This document shows, in pieces, positions 1-11,268 of a DNA stretch of 64,000 nucleotides; the first letter of the stretch is position 1; every line of letters starts with the position of its first letter. The DNA lies in contig JAFEMH010002444.1 of the NCBI GenBank assembly GCA_022495995.1, forward strand, positions 255,001 through 319,000. Direction: 5' to 3'. The translations under genes were made by a program, and so were the position numbers. Below the pieces are notes generated by a model. It was not told the DNA's origin. It saw only the letters and a program-made list of their open reading frames with translations, and searched no databases. The stretch comes from Adenophora triphylla var. japonica. Taxonomy: Eukaryota; Streptophyta; Magnoliopsida; Asterales; Campanulaceae.

Positions 1-770
1 AGCGGCAGTAAGTCCCGCGGATGAAACGGAAGTTTCAAGGCATCTACTGTAAATTGTGAGCTGTAAAGAGAAGAAAGTTGGTTTTTGAAAGTTGGTTTTT
101 GAAAACAACTCCAATATGCAGCTAAGTTAAGAGTTTGCAAGTTCATGCTCTCATCAAACACTTTAAAAGAAACTAAATTTAACAAGAAACAAATAGATTA
201 TGTGGATTTACTCCATTCAATAAGCATATCAGTATCAGTATTTAGGATATATATTTACAGGCATACAAGGCTAGATTAATAACAAAGAGGAAGAAATTGG
301 CAGACATAAAAAAGCAACATAGTTAACAGTGAAAGCTCAGCTTGACAATTCATCGAACACCTAATCTGCAATCGACATGTCACGCAGAGATGACCAAAAC
401 CACCACTCCCGCCCCCAGTACTCATGTATCTATCACTTCAAATCACGAAACCCCCATCAAACGCACAGAGTTAAAGTATATTTCAGACACATACGTGAAA
501 TTGTGATTATTATAGATGGAATCGAGAGAACCAATATTTACTTTACCTGGAATGAGAGAACCAATATTTCAACCTCAATTTTCGCAACACAGACTAAGAT
601 GGCTTCAATCTGTAGATGGAATTGATGATCCGGAATGAGAGATATCGTAAGAGAGATTACATTACAGAGAAAGAGAAGTGATATTTTCGTTTACCAGTTG
701 TGTAGCCGCCGCCGTGCGTGATTGCGAAATTTCGGAATTTGGGGATTTAGGGAATTGAGGGTTTTAAGAG
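1..770. other. intergenic, no gene recognised
   Basis: AT-rich DNA with no convincing reading frame. From about 640 to 780 the plus strand is purine-rich, with a short GC-rich patch near 705. Read on the minus strand this resembles a pyrimidine-rich 5' leader, so it could be the upstream edge of a gene that runs leftwards out of the window. I cannot support a coding exon here. Confidence 0.3.
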
Positions 771-946
771 GGAAATCGTGGAGGGAAAGGGAAGTGTGGA
801 GGAAATTTTATTTTATTTTAGGGAAATTGGAATGGTATAGGATGTATAACACATAAGGGAAATTGTGGAGGGAAAGGGAAGTGTGGGAGGGAACTTTATT
901 TTATTTTTGGGGAAATTGGAATGGTATAGGATGTATAACACATAGG
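771..946. repeat. tandem duplication, 87-bp unit, two copies
   Basis: The block beginning GGAAATCGTGGAGGGAAAGG at 771 recurs at 858 with a few substitutions, and both copies end in the same GGTATAGGATGTATAACACA string. The second copy runs to about 946. No coding content. Confidence 0.85.
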
Positions 947-959
947 TACATTACGCTTA

Positions 960-1286
960 TACGAAGGACCGTGACCAACAAAATTTAATGTTACGGTCAT
1001 AAAAACCGTAACCTACATTTTCTTTCTTTTTTTTTTATAAAAACAATTGTCACGGTCATATTAAAACTATTGTAAATGGAAAAAAAAATTTGCTCGTTAA
1101 AAGATTTTGTTACGTTTTAGAAAAGACCGACAGAAAAACATTTATTTACCCAGGTTTGTATAAAACCGTAGTAGATATTTTTTTATTTATTACGGTCTTA
1201 AAAACCGTAATAAATAAAAGCCTATTTGTGTCGGTTCGACGGACCGTAGCAAATAAAGTGTGGTAAAAGACCCCTTTTTTGTAGTG
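960..1286 (-). mobile_element. CACTA-type element terminus, truncated
   Basis: The right edge (1271-1286) read on the minus strand is CACTACAAAAAAGGGG, the canonical end of plant CACTA (En/Spm) elements. Inside it are inverted subterminal motifs, for example ACGGTCTTAAAAACCGTAAT near 1193 and a similar GTTACGGTCATAAAAACCGTAAC block near 993. I found no matching left CACTA terminus, so this is an end fragment or a decayed small derivative. The left limit is approximate. Confidence 0.6.
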
Positions 1287-1289
1287 ACC

Positions 1290-1748
1290 AAAGCATGCAT
1301 TTCAAAGAGAGGCACTTTATTTTTATAAATAAGAGCTAATCTCCACATTTTTGCACAAAAATCACATACCCACAATTCTTACATGCTCAATTTAAACAAT
1401 TCACTATAAATTTCACAAAATGAGCATGGCAACAACAAAAGCCCCAAATATGCAAAAACTAAAACCTAGTTCTAGCATACAACATTTCAAACAAGAATCA
1501 AAGCAACAATTGACTTCGTACCTCCCTTACGGTCCTCCCCCGCAAGTTGTGCACCTCCGAATCCGGATACAACACATCTGAATTCCTTGTCGAAGGCACG
1601 AAGGAAGAGCAATTCCTTTGGAGATCCAATCTCCTCTCCATGGCCTCTTAGCTCCTTTGGCGACGACCTCGTCTGATTCTTTCCGCCATTGTAGCAATTC
1701 AAGCAACCCGAAAGAATTTCATTAAGAAATTTTTGACCAAAATCAAAA

Positions 1749-1790
<42 letters not shown>

Positions 1791-2990
1791 CGAACAGAAG
1801 GAGAAAATTGGAGTTGTTGTTCGTGGCTGGAACCTGATCTGGATTTGGGGAAATTAAAATCCCCCACCAATCCGCACGGACCACTTTGCAAAGCAAGTGG
1901 ATCCGTGCGGACCACTTTGCATCACAGGCGAGATTACCCTTTTGCCCTTATAATCTTTGCCCCTGGCTGTCCAAAGGTCTTTTTCAGCAGATTCAATGCA
2001 GTTTGGTCCTTCACCCAACCAAACTAACACCGGCTGTCATTGTAAGCCCGAGCCTCGCCCACTAAACGGCAAAATAAACAAAAAGCGGACAAAACACCTC
2101 CGAAAAAAAACAACAAAAGTCAACCGGCCATCAAAGTAAGCCCGAAATCCCTTCCCCAGCGGACAAAAACTCAAACGGAAATTCTTGAAAACCCGTACGA
2201 GACCACACATCCCCAGCGGATAAACACCGGCCGTCATCGTACGCCCCCACAAACAAGATCCAAGGCACACACGCCTTCCAACGTGAATCCCAAGGCACAA
2301 ACGCCTCCACGCTCACAGTTTCATCATCACCAGCATGATACGTAGCCCGGAAGGCTTTAAATTACCCGGTCCGGATGACCGTAAAATTTCCATTTCAGGA
2401 CACCGACACCTCCGTCTCACCATAAGACACCGACACGTCCATTCACCATTTCACTTCACGGACACCAACACATAGTCAAAATATTTGGGAAGCGCAGAGT
2501 AATGTGTCAAAGAAAGGAAGGAAAGTGAAAGAAGAAGAGTGTTGGGAAAGAAATCCTAGAACTCGAAGGGAGTGGGTAAAGGAAGGAGCAAAGAGATAGA
2601 CAACTGAAAAGGAGGTGGCATGGCAAGGGGGAAAGAAATATATAAGGAAGGGGATAACAACTAAATAAGAACAATGTGCAGTAGCAGCAAGAAAGCTGAG
2701 GCGAAGAGCGAGTAACTATCAAAGCATCAAAGAAGGAAGCTTGGAAGTCACAAATAGCTATGCAAAAGGATGCTTCGAATTATGTACGCTTTTCTTTTCA
2801 TCAATACATGTAAAATTTGGGATTTCTGGGGAAGTAAAGTTTTTAAGTGGGAAAAAACATCAAATACAAAATATTAGGCATGAAAAATTCTTTAACATAA
2901 ACATCAAACCAAATACAAAATATTGCATGTTTAACGCCAAGGTGGAACCAAATACAGAATGTTACACTAAACAGAGAAACTAATATAAAG
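1290..2990. other. intergenic with small repeats
   Basis: No gene supported. It holds a (CT)n tract at 1752-1787, a hairpin at 1871-1911, and three diverged repeats of a CCGGCYRTCATNGTAAGCCCG-like block at about 2030, 2124 and 2229 (two of them paired with a CCAGCGGACAAA string), which look like transposon debris. From 2507 to 2740 the plus strand is strongly purine-biased. Minus-strand open frames across 1487-1915 depend on the (CT)n tract and resemble nothing I know. Confidence 0.4.
1752..1787. repeat. (CT)18 microsatellite
   Basis: Uninterrupted TC/CT dinucleotides, read directly. Confidence 0.95.
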
Positions 2991-3298
2991 ACTACAATAT
3001 GATGGTGGTGATTTTAGGGAAAAACTCGTAAATTACAAAGAACTTCACTGCAGTTAACAAAAAATGCTTTGTGCAGCTTACCAGTCGGTCTCCTATGATG
3101 TTCAGCCAACTGCTTACATTTAAAGAAACAAAGAATTTGATTAAAAATGTTAAATCTGTTTGTTCATACTTTTTCATAAGTCTAGAATACTATAAATTCA
3201 TCAAGTCTATAAAAGATTAAAGAAAAAACAGAATTTCTTGATTGGATATTAATTTGAAATAACCAACCGCCTTGTATATTTTTTGAAGTATGTATATA

Positions 3299-3691
3299 CT
3301 CCCTCCGTCCCACCCAACTGTGAACCATGGTGGTGGGCACGTCGATTAAGAAATATTATTAAGATAATAAAAATGTGTGGTAGAAAATGAAGAGAGAGAA
3401 TGAGTGGAGTTAATGAGTGGGTGGGGTAGGGAGAATATAAAATATTAAAACACAATATTTTGGGGGAAACTAGTTTCTCCCTAAGTTATAAAAAGTCCTG
3501 TTTTTTTAAACTGTTCCTATATTCGTCAAATATTTGCAAGTTGAAAAAAATTGAACTTTTTATAATTTATGGAGAAACTGGGTTCTCCCAAAACTTGCTC
3601 ATATTAAAATCTTTGCCAAAAGGGGTAGTTCACACTCGGCTGGGAGGGATCAAAAGGGAAATAAGTGTACACTGGGCTGGGACGGAGGGAG
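3299..3691. mobile_element. Stowaway-type MITE (Tc1/mariner)
   Basis: Begins CTCCCTCCGTCCCACCCA and ends in the inverted counterpart TGGGACGGAGGGAG, flanked on both sides by TA. These are the standard Stowaway terminus and target duplication. It lies in only one copy of a local tandem duplication. An internal inverted repeat (about 3459-3600, arms around AGTTTCTCC and GGAGAAACT) suggests a second small element nested inside. Confidence 0.9.
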
Positions 3692-3739
3692 TATATATTT
3701 TTGTGCGCATGTGTATGTTTGCAAGATTGAGTTGACATA

Positions 3740-4339
3740 AAGCAGGAGAAGAGGTGTACCAATTTGGCATTTCAGAATTTTTTATCCTGCAATTTGTACA
3801 TACATCTAGTTCCATCCATTTTCAGAGAACAGAAAGAATGCATGCCTTCGTGAACTTTTGAAATGTAAAACGCTGTAGATTACCACAAGCCAACTAAGAA
3901 TTCATGTCCAATACCTACATAAAACCACATTCGATGAGAATCATTGTCTTCTACGTGAGGGGAATGCCCAAATGATTCATTTACATCACCGTGGCATTTC
4001 TGCTCGACTGGTTTGCCACAATGTTGATTATTTCCCATATAGATGGAGTCATCTTCAAGGGTCTGGAGTTGATTTCCTGTTGTCTCCCTAATAAATTATT
4101 GAAGGACAAGTTTAAGTGGCTTATAAAGGTTAGACCTAACAAGCTGGAGGGGATCGTACAAGAGAACTTGTTGCGAGATAAATCAAGACTTTCTACATTT
4201 TTCAAATTGCCTATCTTCATGGGAGTATCCACTTCCAGACGATTCCGATATAAATTCATATTCTTTAACTCAAAAAGGTTCATCAACTCCGGTAGAATAT
4301 TTCCAACTATGTTGTTGCTAGAAAGGTCTATTGAAATGA
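3740..4339 (-). pseudogene. LRR receptor-like protein 3' end, decayed (copy A)
   Basis: Minus-strand translation gives leucine-rich repeats (VESLDLSRNKFSCTIPSSLL, then FISHLNLSFNNLLG) typical of the last ectodomain repeats of plant receptor-like proteins. Downstream, between about 3960 and 3760, the acidic juxtamembrane and membrane segment is still recognisable (VEDNDSHRMWFYVGIG) but is broken by in-frame stops and frame changes. RLPs are single-pass plasma-membrane proteins with extracellular LRRs, a transmembrane helix and a short cytosolic tail, and many act in defence signalling. This copy is non-functional. It is the diverged tandem duplicate of copy B to its right. Confidence 0.75.
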
Positions 4340-4552
4340 TGTCTTGTGCAGCTTCTGATCGGTCTGTCTCTTTTGATGTTCAGGTAACTGCATAAATTTA
4401 AAGGAATAAAGAATTCGATTAAGTTTTTTATCCATTTGATCATATTTTTGCATAATTTTACAATCATATTTATTCATTCTGTTAATGATTGCAGAAAAGA
4501 CAGAATTTCTTGATTGGACATTGATTTGAAATACTCAAATGCCTTGTATGTT

Positions 4553-5530
4553 TTAAGCATATATATAGTTATGTGTGTGTGTGAGTTTTGCAGGATTGTG
4601 TAGAAAAAGCAGAAGAAGCGGCATAACAGTTTGTCGTTTTTTAATTTTTTCGTACAGTAATGATGTCTTTACTGCAATTTGTACATACAACCAATTCCAT
4701 CCATTTTCAAAGAACAGAAGGAATGCATGCCTCCATGAACTTTTGAAGTGTAAAACACTGCTGAATCCCACTAACCCACTTACGAAGCCCGGTCCAATGC
4801 CAGCATAAAAGCACATTAAAAAAGAATCATCGTCTTCTACTTTATGGGAATGCAAATGGGTATGCTCACAGATGATTTATTTACATTTCTGCTCAAGTGG
4901 TTTACCACAAAGTTGATTATTGCCTACATAGATGGAGGAATCTTGGAGGGTCTGGAGTTGATTTCCTGTTGGGATTCTTCTATCTGATAAATTGTTGAAA
5001 GACAAGTTCAAGTGGCTTAAAATAAAAAGGTTAGACGGACCAGACAAGCTCAAAGGAATCTCCCCAGAGAGTTTATTTCGAGATAAATCAAGACTTTCTA
5101 TTTTATTCAAACTGCTTATTCTCATGGGGGTATTAGTATTACCTTCCAGACGATTCTAAGATAAGTTCAAGTTCTTTAGCTCAAAAAGGTTCGTCAACTC
5201 CACTCCGGTGGAATATTTCCAACTATTTTGTGGCTAGAAAGGTCCATAGAAATGAGGAATTGCAGGCTCGAGGTGTAACAGAGGTTTAATCTTCGAATCG
5301 CAACCACAAGATTATCATGAAAAAGGCTAGGCTGTTGGCGCTTGAATAATGTGCCTCATGAATAACTAATGGATCGCTAAGGCAATGATTGGTTATCGTC
5401 ATGGCTGTGAAATTACTGAAACAATGTTTTGTCCAAGGTGAAACAGTTGAAGATGCTTGAGCTTGTTGACTGTTTCAGGAATTTCACCATAGAAATTATT
5501 TGGTTGAAGAGTAAGAATATTCAAATGGGT
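4553..5530 (-). pseudogene. LRR receptor-like protein 3' part, decayed (copy B)
   Basis: Better preserved than copy A. From 5125 downward the frame reads IESLDLSRNKLSGEIPLSLS, a further LRR, then GNNQLCGKPLEQKCK, the classic end of an RLP ectodomain. An in-frame TAA at 4877-4879 follows. The same frame then continues into the acidic stretch VEDDDSFLMCFYAGIGPGF, a transmembrane helix and the tail motif SWRHAFLLFFE. Between 5160 and 5530 more LRR sequence is visible but broken by stops and indels. The middle of the ectodomain is missing. The N-terminal fragment at 5642-5783 probably belongs to the same relic. Confidence 0.8.
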
Positions 5531-5641
5531 TTAGTTAAATTATTGAGGTCTCTTAAAAGTTGATTTGATGAGAGATGGGCAAAATTGGGTTTTATTTGTG
5601 AAAATAAAATAATTAGGTCCATATTTGATATGTTGCAACTC

Positions 5642-5783
5642 ACTCCCCTCCAATGACAACAATCTTCACCAAGCAGCCTGATTTGTCAATAATGTTCTTC
5701 TTCAACTCTAAAAGAGCATCTCTTTCCCTGTCTATGCACCCATTGAGTCCTTGCATCAGAAGAAGAGGGAGCATAAACTTCAT
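5642..5783 (-). pseudogene. RLP N-terminus fragment (signal peptide + LRRNT)
   Basis: Minus strand from the ATG at 5783 gives a short hydrophobic leader (MKFMLPLLLMQGLNG) followed by CIDREREALLELKKNIID, the usual start of the LRR N-terminal cap of plant RLPs and LRR kinases. The frame is lost soon after, near 5645. It lies upstream of copy B in the same orientation, so I read it as the original 5' end with most of the ectodomain deleted. Confidence 0.65.
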
Positions 5784-5879
5784 CACAACAACAGGAAGAC
5801 ATGACAACATTTCTTTCTACCAAGTGGCTAATAATGCTCACTCATTTGAAGATTGCTAATCTACAATCAAATAACTCGT

Positions 5880-6490
5880 ATGGCAAGATTCCTGAAATGC
5901 TCTGCAAGCTCAAGCATCTTCAATTGTTGCACCTGAATTGGACAAAACAACATAACTAGATCCATTCCCCCTTGTTTGGGCAATTTCACAGCCATGACGA
6001 CTAATGATAGCCTTGGTGATCCATTAGTCGGTATCAATGGTTTCTTCAATGGATACATCAACTATCAATTTCAAGAAAATCTTGAGGTTGAGATTCGAGG
6101 ATTAAACCAGCGGTACACCTCAAGCCTACCGTTCCTCATCATTTCTACAAACCTTTCTTGCAATAACATAGTTGGAAATATTCCATCAGAGTTGACGAAA
6201 CTTTTGAGTTAAACAACTTGAATTTACTTGGAAGGAAAGATCCCCGTGAGGATAGACAATTTGCAAAAAAGTAGAAAGTCTTGACTTATCGAAAAACAAG
6301 CTCTCTGGTGCGATTCCCTCTAGTTTGTCTGGTCTAACTTTTTAAAGCCACTTGAACTCGCCTTTCAACAATTTATCAGGGAGAATCCCAACATAAAATC
6401 AACTCCAGACATTCTAAGTTCCCACCATCTATATGGGAAATAATCAACTCTGTGGTAAACCACTCGAGCGGAAATGCTTCGGCCATGTAA
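5880..6490 (+). pseudogene. LRR receptor-like protein fragment, inverted copy C
   Basis: Plus-strand DNA from about 5880 mirrors the minus-strand sequence of copy B (about 5500 down to 4877). Recognisable pieces include the codons for ESLDLSKNKLSGAIPSSLSG near 6275-6340 and the ectodomain end around GNNQLCGKPLERKC near 6435-6480. Several stops and frameshifts break it. The homology stops just before the CACTA terminus at 6514, so the membrane segment is missing. Copies B and C form an inverted repeat of about 600 bp flanking the N-terminal fragment. Confidence 0.7.
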
Positions 6491-6529
6491 ATGAATCTTC
6501 AGTGGATACCCATCACTACTAGAAATCGG

Positions 6530-7090
6530 GTCTTTAGCGACAGAATTACCAGCGGCGGAATTATTCCGTCACTATATAGCGGCGGAAATGATGCTATAGC
6601 GACGGAATAAATTTGATGCCGAAATTACCGACGGAATCTAATTCCGCCGCTGGATTTCGTCGCTAAAAACGAATATTCGTTTCAATACCAACGCTAATGC
6701 TTGTTTAACTAGTGGTCATGACTTTACCGACGGAATTTTCCGTCGCTATTTCTTTATCAGCGGCGAAATTAATCAGTCGGGATTAATTTAACATTTTTTA
6801 ATTTTTTTTAATTTACCGGCGGCGGAATAATTCTGTCGGTGGTAATTTTTTTTTTAATTTATCAGCGACGGAATTATTCTGTCGGTGATAATATAATTTT
6901 GTTTTTAATTTTTTTTAATTTTATCAGCGACGGAATAATTCTGTCTATGATAATTTAATTTTGTTTTTAATTTTTTTTAATTTATCAGCGGCGGAATAAT
7001 TCCGTCGGTGATAATATTATTTTGTTTTTAATTTTTTTAATTTATCAACGACGGAATTATTCCATCGGTGATAATTTAATTTTGTTTTTA
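6530..7090. repeat. CACTA subterminal palindromic repeats, outer block
   Basis: Repeated 15-20-bp motifs of the form GCGGCGGAATTATTCCGTCG in both orientations, separated by AT-rich spacers (TTTAATTTTTTTTAATTT). In En/Spm elements such arrays bind the element-encoded transposition protein; that role is inferred here. A second block is at 7970-8335. Confidence 0.8.
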
Positions 7091-7309
7091 AAAAACAGTA
7101 ATTAACAAAGTCTAAAATATTATTTCCTAGTCATTAAAAAATTTTAAAAAAATAAATACAGGGTAGTCCGTCCCTCTTTTCTTCTATATACTTTCATTTA
7201 TTTAGTTTTTTTCTATATTTTTTTATATACCTTTTTGTAAAAAAACCACTAATTAACAAAGTCTAAAATATTATTTCCTAGTGAATAAATTTTTTTTTTA
7301 AAAAAATTA

Positions 7310-7510
7310 AGTATATGAGATTTGAGATTTAGGGTTTAGGGGTATAAGTATATGATTTAGTGTTTAAGGGTTGGGGTATAAGTATATGAGATTTAGGGTT
7401 TTGGGTTAGGGGTTAGGCTTTAGGGGTATAAGTATATGATTTAGGGTTTAGGAGTTGGGGTATAAGTATATGATATTTGAGATTTAGGTTTAGGGTTTAG
7501 GGTTAGGATA
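7310..7510. repeat. degenerate telomere-like repeats (TTTAGGG-like)
   Basis: Several TTTAGGG and GGGTTTAGG strings are mixed with a repeated GGGGTATAAGTATATGA block of roughly 60 bp period. It resembles plant telomere repeat but is too irregular to be functional telomere, and it sits inside the CACTA subterminal region. Confidence 0.55.
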
Positions 7511-7518
7511 TAGAGGTA

Positions 7519-7975
7519 GTGGTGCGTGGTGGTGGTAGTATAGTGATAGTGGTAGTAGTAGTGGTAGTAGCGATAGTAGTGGTAGTAGTGACGGTAGTGG
7601 TGGTGGTAGTAGTGGTAGTGGTAGTAGTGGTGGTAGTGGTAGTAGTGGTTGTAGTGGTATATGTAGTGGTGATGGTGGTGGTAGTGGTGGTATTAGTGGT
7701 AGTAGTGGTGGTAGTGATAGTATGTGGTGGTAGTAGTGGTAGTGGTAGTATAGTGGTGGTGGTGGTGGTGGTAGTAGCGGTAGTAGTGGTAGTAGTGGTA
7801 GTAGTGATGGTGGTAGTAGTGGTAGTGGTAGTAGTGTTGGTAGTGGTAGTAGTGGTGGTAGTAGTAGTGGTGGTAGTGGTACCTAGTGGTGGTGGTGGTA
7901 GTAGTGGTGGTAGTGGTAGTATGTGGTGGTAGTAGTGGTAGTGGTAGTATAGTGGTGGTGGTGGTAGTAGCGGCG
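7519..7975. repeat. GTA/GTG trinucleotide array
   Basis: About 450 bp of GTAGTGGTGGTAGT-type triplets. It creates a long all-valine frame that is not a gene. A similar array lies in the hAT-like element at 16,686-17,174. Confidence 0.95.
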
Positions 7976-8371
7976 GAATAATTTCGTCGGTGTTAATTTT
8001 TTTTTAATTTGTTTCGCTCTATTTTTATTTTATTTTTATTTATGATTTTTTATTTTTCAAAAATAATATTTATTGACTTATATTTATTTTTTTGAATGTA
8101 ATTTGTTATATTTTATTTAAAATAATTTTTATATTTTATATAAATAAAAATACTGATATTAATTAAATTAATAATTTCGTAATAACCAACGGCGGAATTA
8201 TTCCGTCGGTGATAGTTAATTCTACCAACGGAATTCAACGGCGGAATTATTCCGTCGGTGATAGTTAATTCTACCAACGGAATTCAATTCCGCCGCTGAA
8301 ATTTATTTCTACAGGCGGAAAAGTTCCGTCACTGAGGTTAAATATAAATACAAATTACGCCTCCCCAAAAT

Positions 8372-8586
8372 CGTTTACAACCTAAAAAATCTCTCTCTCT
8401 CCTTACGATTTCTCATCTCTCTCTCTTCCCTATCTGCCGCCGTCCAACCTCTCCACACCGCCACGAAGCTGCGTCGTCCACCCTCTCCACTGTTGCATCC
8501 GTCCACCCTCTGCCACCATTGCCGTCGCAAGCCGAAACCCTAGATTTCAGCTAGCAGCTCTCCTCCGATCAGACGAATAGTGAAAG
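8372..8586 (+). other. putative 5' leader exon of the CACTA transposase gene
   Basis: A CT-rich, GC-elevated stretch with CCGCCGTCCAACCTCTCC-like repeats is followed by GTGAAAG|GTTAGC at 8586/8587, a reasonable donor. The matching acceptor is ATGCAG|GAGTA at 11,263/11,264, five bases before the transposase ATG. The resulting intron of about 2.7 kb would be long but is compatible with autonomous CACTA elements. No reading frame is supported in the leader. Confidence 0.4.
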
Positions 8587-9436
8587 GTTAGCCACTTGCT
8601 CATCCCAACTTTCGATTCATCTCCCTTTCTCAGTTGATCCATTGATTGATTCTTTAGTTGACTTTACTTCGGTGAATGAGCAGTAAGTGTGTTGGTTCGT
8701 GGCTATGGTTATTACTTGTTTAATAACGAATGCTAGTTTACTGATTTCACTCTATGAGGACTATTGTCTTCTGGTTTCTATCAAAAATAACTTCTATTTT
8801 GATTATTTAGATTAGTTTGGGTTTTGCATCTGGCTTCTAGATTTGCTCTTGTTGTTTCCATGTTTTACTTGGTGATTAATCCTTTAGATTTCATAGAGAA
8901 GTTTAAGCACTATCATGACCTAGTTGTACTTCCTCATTACCCAAGTTCCTATTGCTTGAAACTGGCTGATCTTTCGATTTAATCATTCCTTAACATTTTC
9001 CCATACACATATAATGTAGTTAGTTTACATTACAGTGCAAAATTTTCCTCTGATTCAAATTGGCTCCTAATCTCATGTATATGAATAAAATGTAATCAGA
9101 TGCGTGGAACACATAATCTTATAAGCTATCCATATTGACATTTACTTATGTGCCATACTGGTTACTATTATTATGATAATGGTTTTCCATTTATGCTACC
9201 TGTGGTTAGAGACAAAGTTGGTTACTATTATTATATTGACAGTTGGTTTTCCAATTATGGTACTCTTGTATAGTTATCTAGAGTGAGCATAAATTTGCTT
9301 GTTCAGCGTGTTATTTCAAGATTGCCTCTGCTCTGTACAGTTGTGTAGGCGTGTGGGTTTGCCAACCTGGAAGACGATAGGGAAATGGTACATCAGTAAT
9401 ATTACAACCGTGATTGTTCATACAATATTAATAATT

Positions 9437-11093
9437 TAAAATTATTCACAATATTAATAATTTAAAAAATGTGATAGATGTGTGTGTTAATTCATTATTG
9501 TAAAATTATGCATTTTACGGTAATGAATAAAAATTAATGTTACGACGTGACGTTGTGACGGTTGAAACACAAAAGCTTAGAAACACGTTTAAGAATCTTT
9601 AACTTATATGTTGAGGTCAATATGTAGTCATCGATTCTTAAATTGTCCGTGTGGACAGTCTTGAAATGCACAATTATATGATTTTGTAAATATCATCTTT
9701 GTCTATTAAAATTGCTTGAATAGTCGATAGTTGAGATATTTCGGTTGCATTCCTATTGTTTTCTGAGTGTATACTAGACATGGTTGATTACATACTGTCG
9801 ATTCTAATTGATAGTGTTTTATTGACCTAGTCTACGTCGTGCACTTGGAGACCATGGGGTTATGCTGCCGTAATTTCTTGATTTTCGATTATAAAGCAAG
9901 TAGACAAAGTGATATTTGCAATCATATAATCGTACATTTCAGGATGGGATAGAAGCCAACCCCAATTCTAAACCTAATTTTAAATATTAATATATAAAAT
10001 TATTCACAATATTAATAATTTAAAAAATGTGATAGATGTGTGTGTTAATTCATTATTGTAAAATTATGCATTTTACGGTAATGAATAAAAATAATGTTAC
10101 GACGTGAAGTTGTGCGGTTGAAACACAAAAGCTTAGAAACCCGTTTAAGAATCTTTAACTTACATGTTGAGGTCAACATGTAGTCATCGATTCTTAAATT
10201 GTCAGTGTGGACAGTCTTGAAATGCACGATTATATGATTTTGTAAATATCATCTTTGTCTATTAAAATTGCTTGAATAGTCGATAGTTGAGATATTTTGG
10301 TTGCATTCCTATTGTTCTCTGAGTGTATACTAGACATGGTTGATTACATACTTTGATTCTAATCGATAGTGTTTGATTGACCTAGTCTACGTCGTGCACT
10401 TGGAGACCATGGGGTTATGCTGCCGAAATTTCTTGATTTTCGATTATAAAGCAAGTAGACAAAGTGATATTTGTAATTCATATAATCGTGCATTTCAGGA
10501 TGGGATAGAAGCCAACCCCAATTCTAAACCTAATTTTAAATATTAATATTTAAAATTATTCACAATATTAATAATTTAAAAAATGTGATAGATGTGTGTG
10601 TTAATTCATTATTGTAAAATTATGCATTTTACGGTAATGAATAAAAATTAATGTTACGACGTGACGTTATGACGGTTGAAACACAAAAGCTTAGAAACCC
10701 ATTTAAGAATCTTTAACTTATATGTTGAGGTCAACATGTAGTCATCGATTCTTAAATTGTCCATGTGGACAGTCTTGAAATGTGCGATTATATGATTTTG
10801 TAAATATCATCTTTGTCTATTAAAATTGCTTGAATAGTCGATAGTTGAGATATTTTGGTTGCATTCCTATTGTTCTCTGAGTGTATACTAGACATGGTTG
10901 ATTACATACTGTCGATTCTAATCGATAGTGTTTGATTGACCTAGTCTACGTCGTGCACTTGGAGACAATGGGGTTATGCTGCCGAAATTTCTTGATTTTC
11001 GATTATAAAGCAAGTAGACAAAGTGATATTTGTAATTCATATAATCGTGCATTTCGGGATGAGATAGAAGCCAACCCCAATTCTAAACCTAAA
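9437..11093. repeat. tandem triplication, about 557-bp unit
   Basis: Anchor string GTGATAGATG occurs at 9471, 10,029 and 10,585, giving periods of 558 and 556. Each unit contains TTACGACGTGACGTTGTGAC-like sequence, CTTAAATTGTC, CTACGTCGTGCACTTGG and ends GCCAACCCCAATTCTAAACC. Copies differ by scattered point changes. The array lies within the presumed intron of the CACTA transposase gene. Confidence 0.9.
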
Positions 11094-11268
11094 TGAAGTG
11101 TCTTGTTGCTTTTAAGTTTGTAATTCAAATTTAGGTAATGGTAATACGTTAATTACATCTAAACTGTTAATATATTATGAAATCAAATAATTATTAGCAT
11201 CCCAATTTTGTTTCATCCGTCGATTAGATTGAGTGTACGTATAATATATAGATTGTAATGCAGGAGTA

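Noticed and set aside
1487..1915. 142-residue minus-strand open frame
   Set aside because: It crosses the (CT)18 tract (Arg-Glu repeat) and shows no domain, codon bias or splice context that I could recognise.
7310..7510. True interstitial telomere
   Set aside because: TTTAGGG units are irregular and embedded in the CACTA subterminal region, so this is transposon sequence resembling telomere repeat.
7519..7932. Poly-valine open frame
   Set aside because: Pure translation of a GTA/GTG microsatellite.
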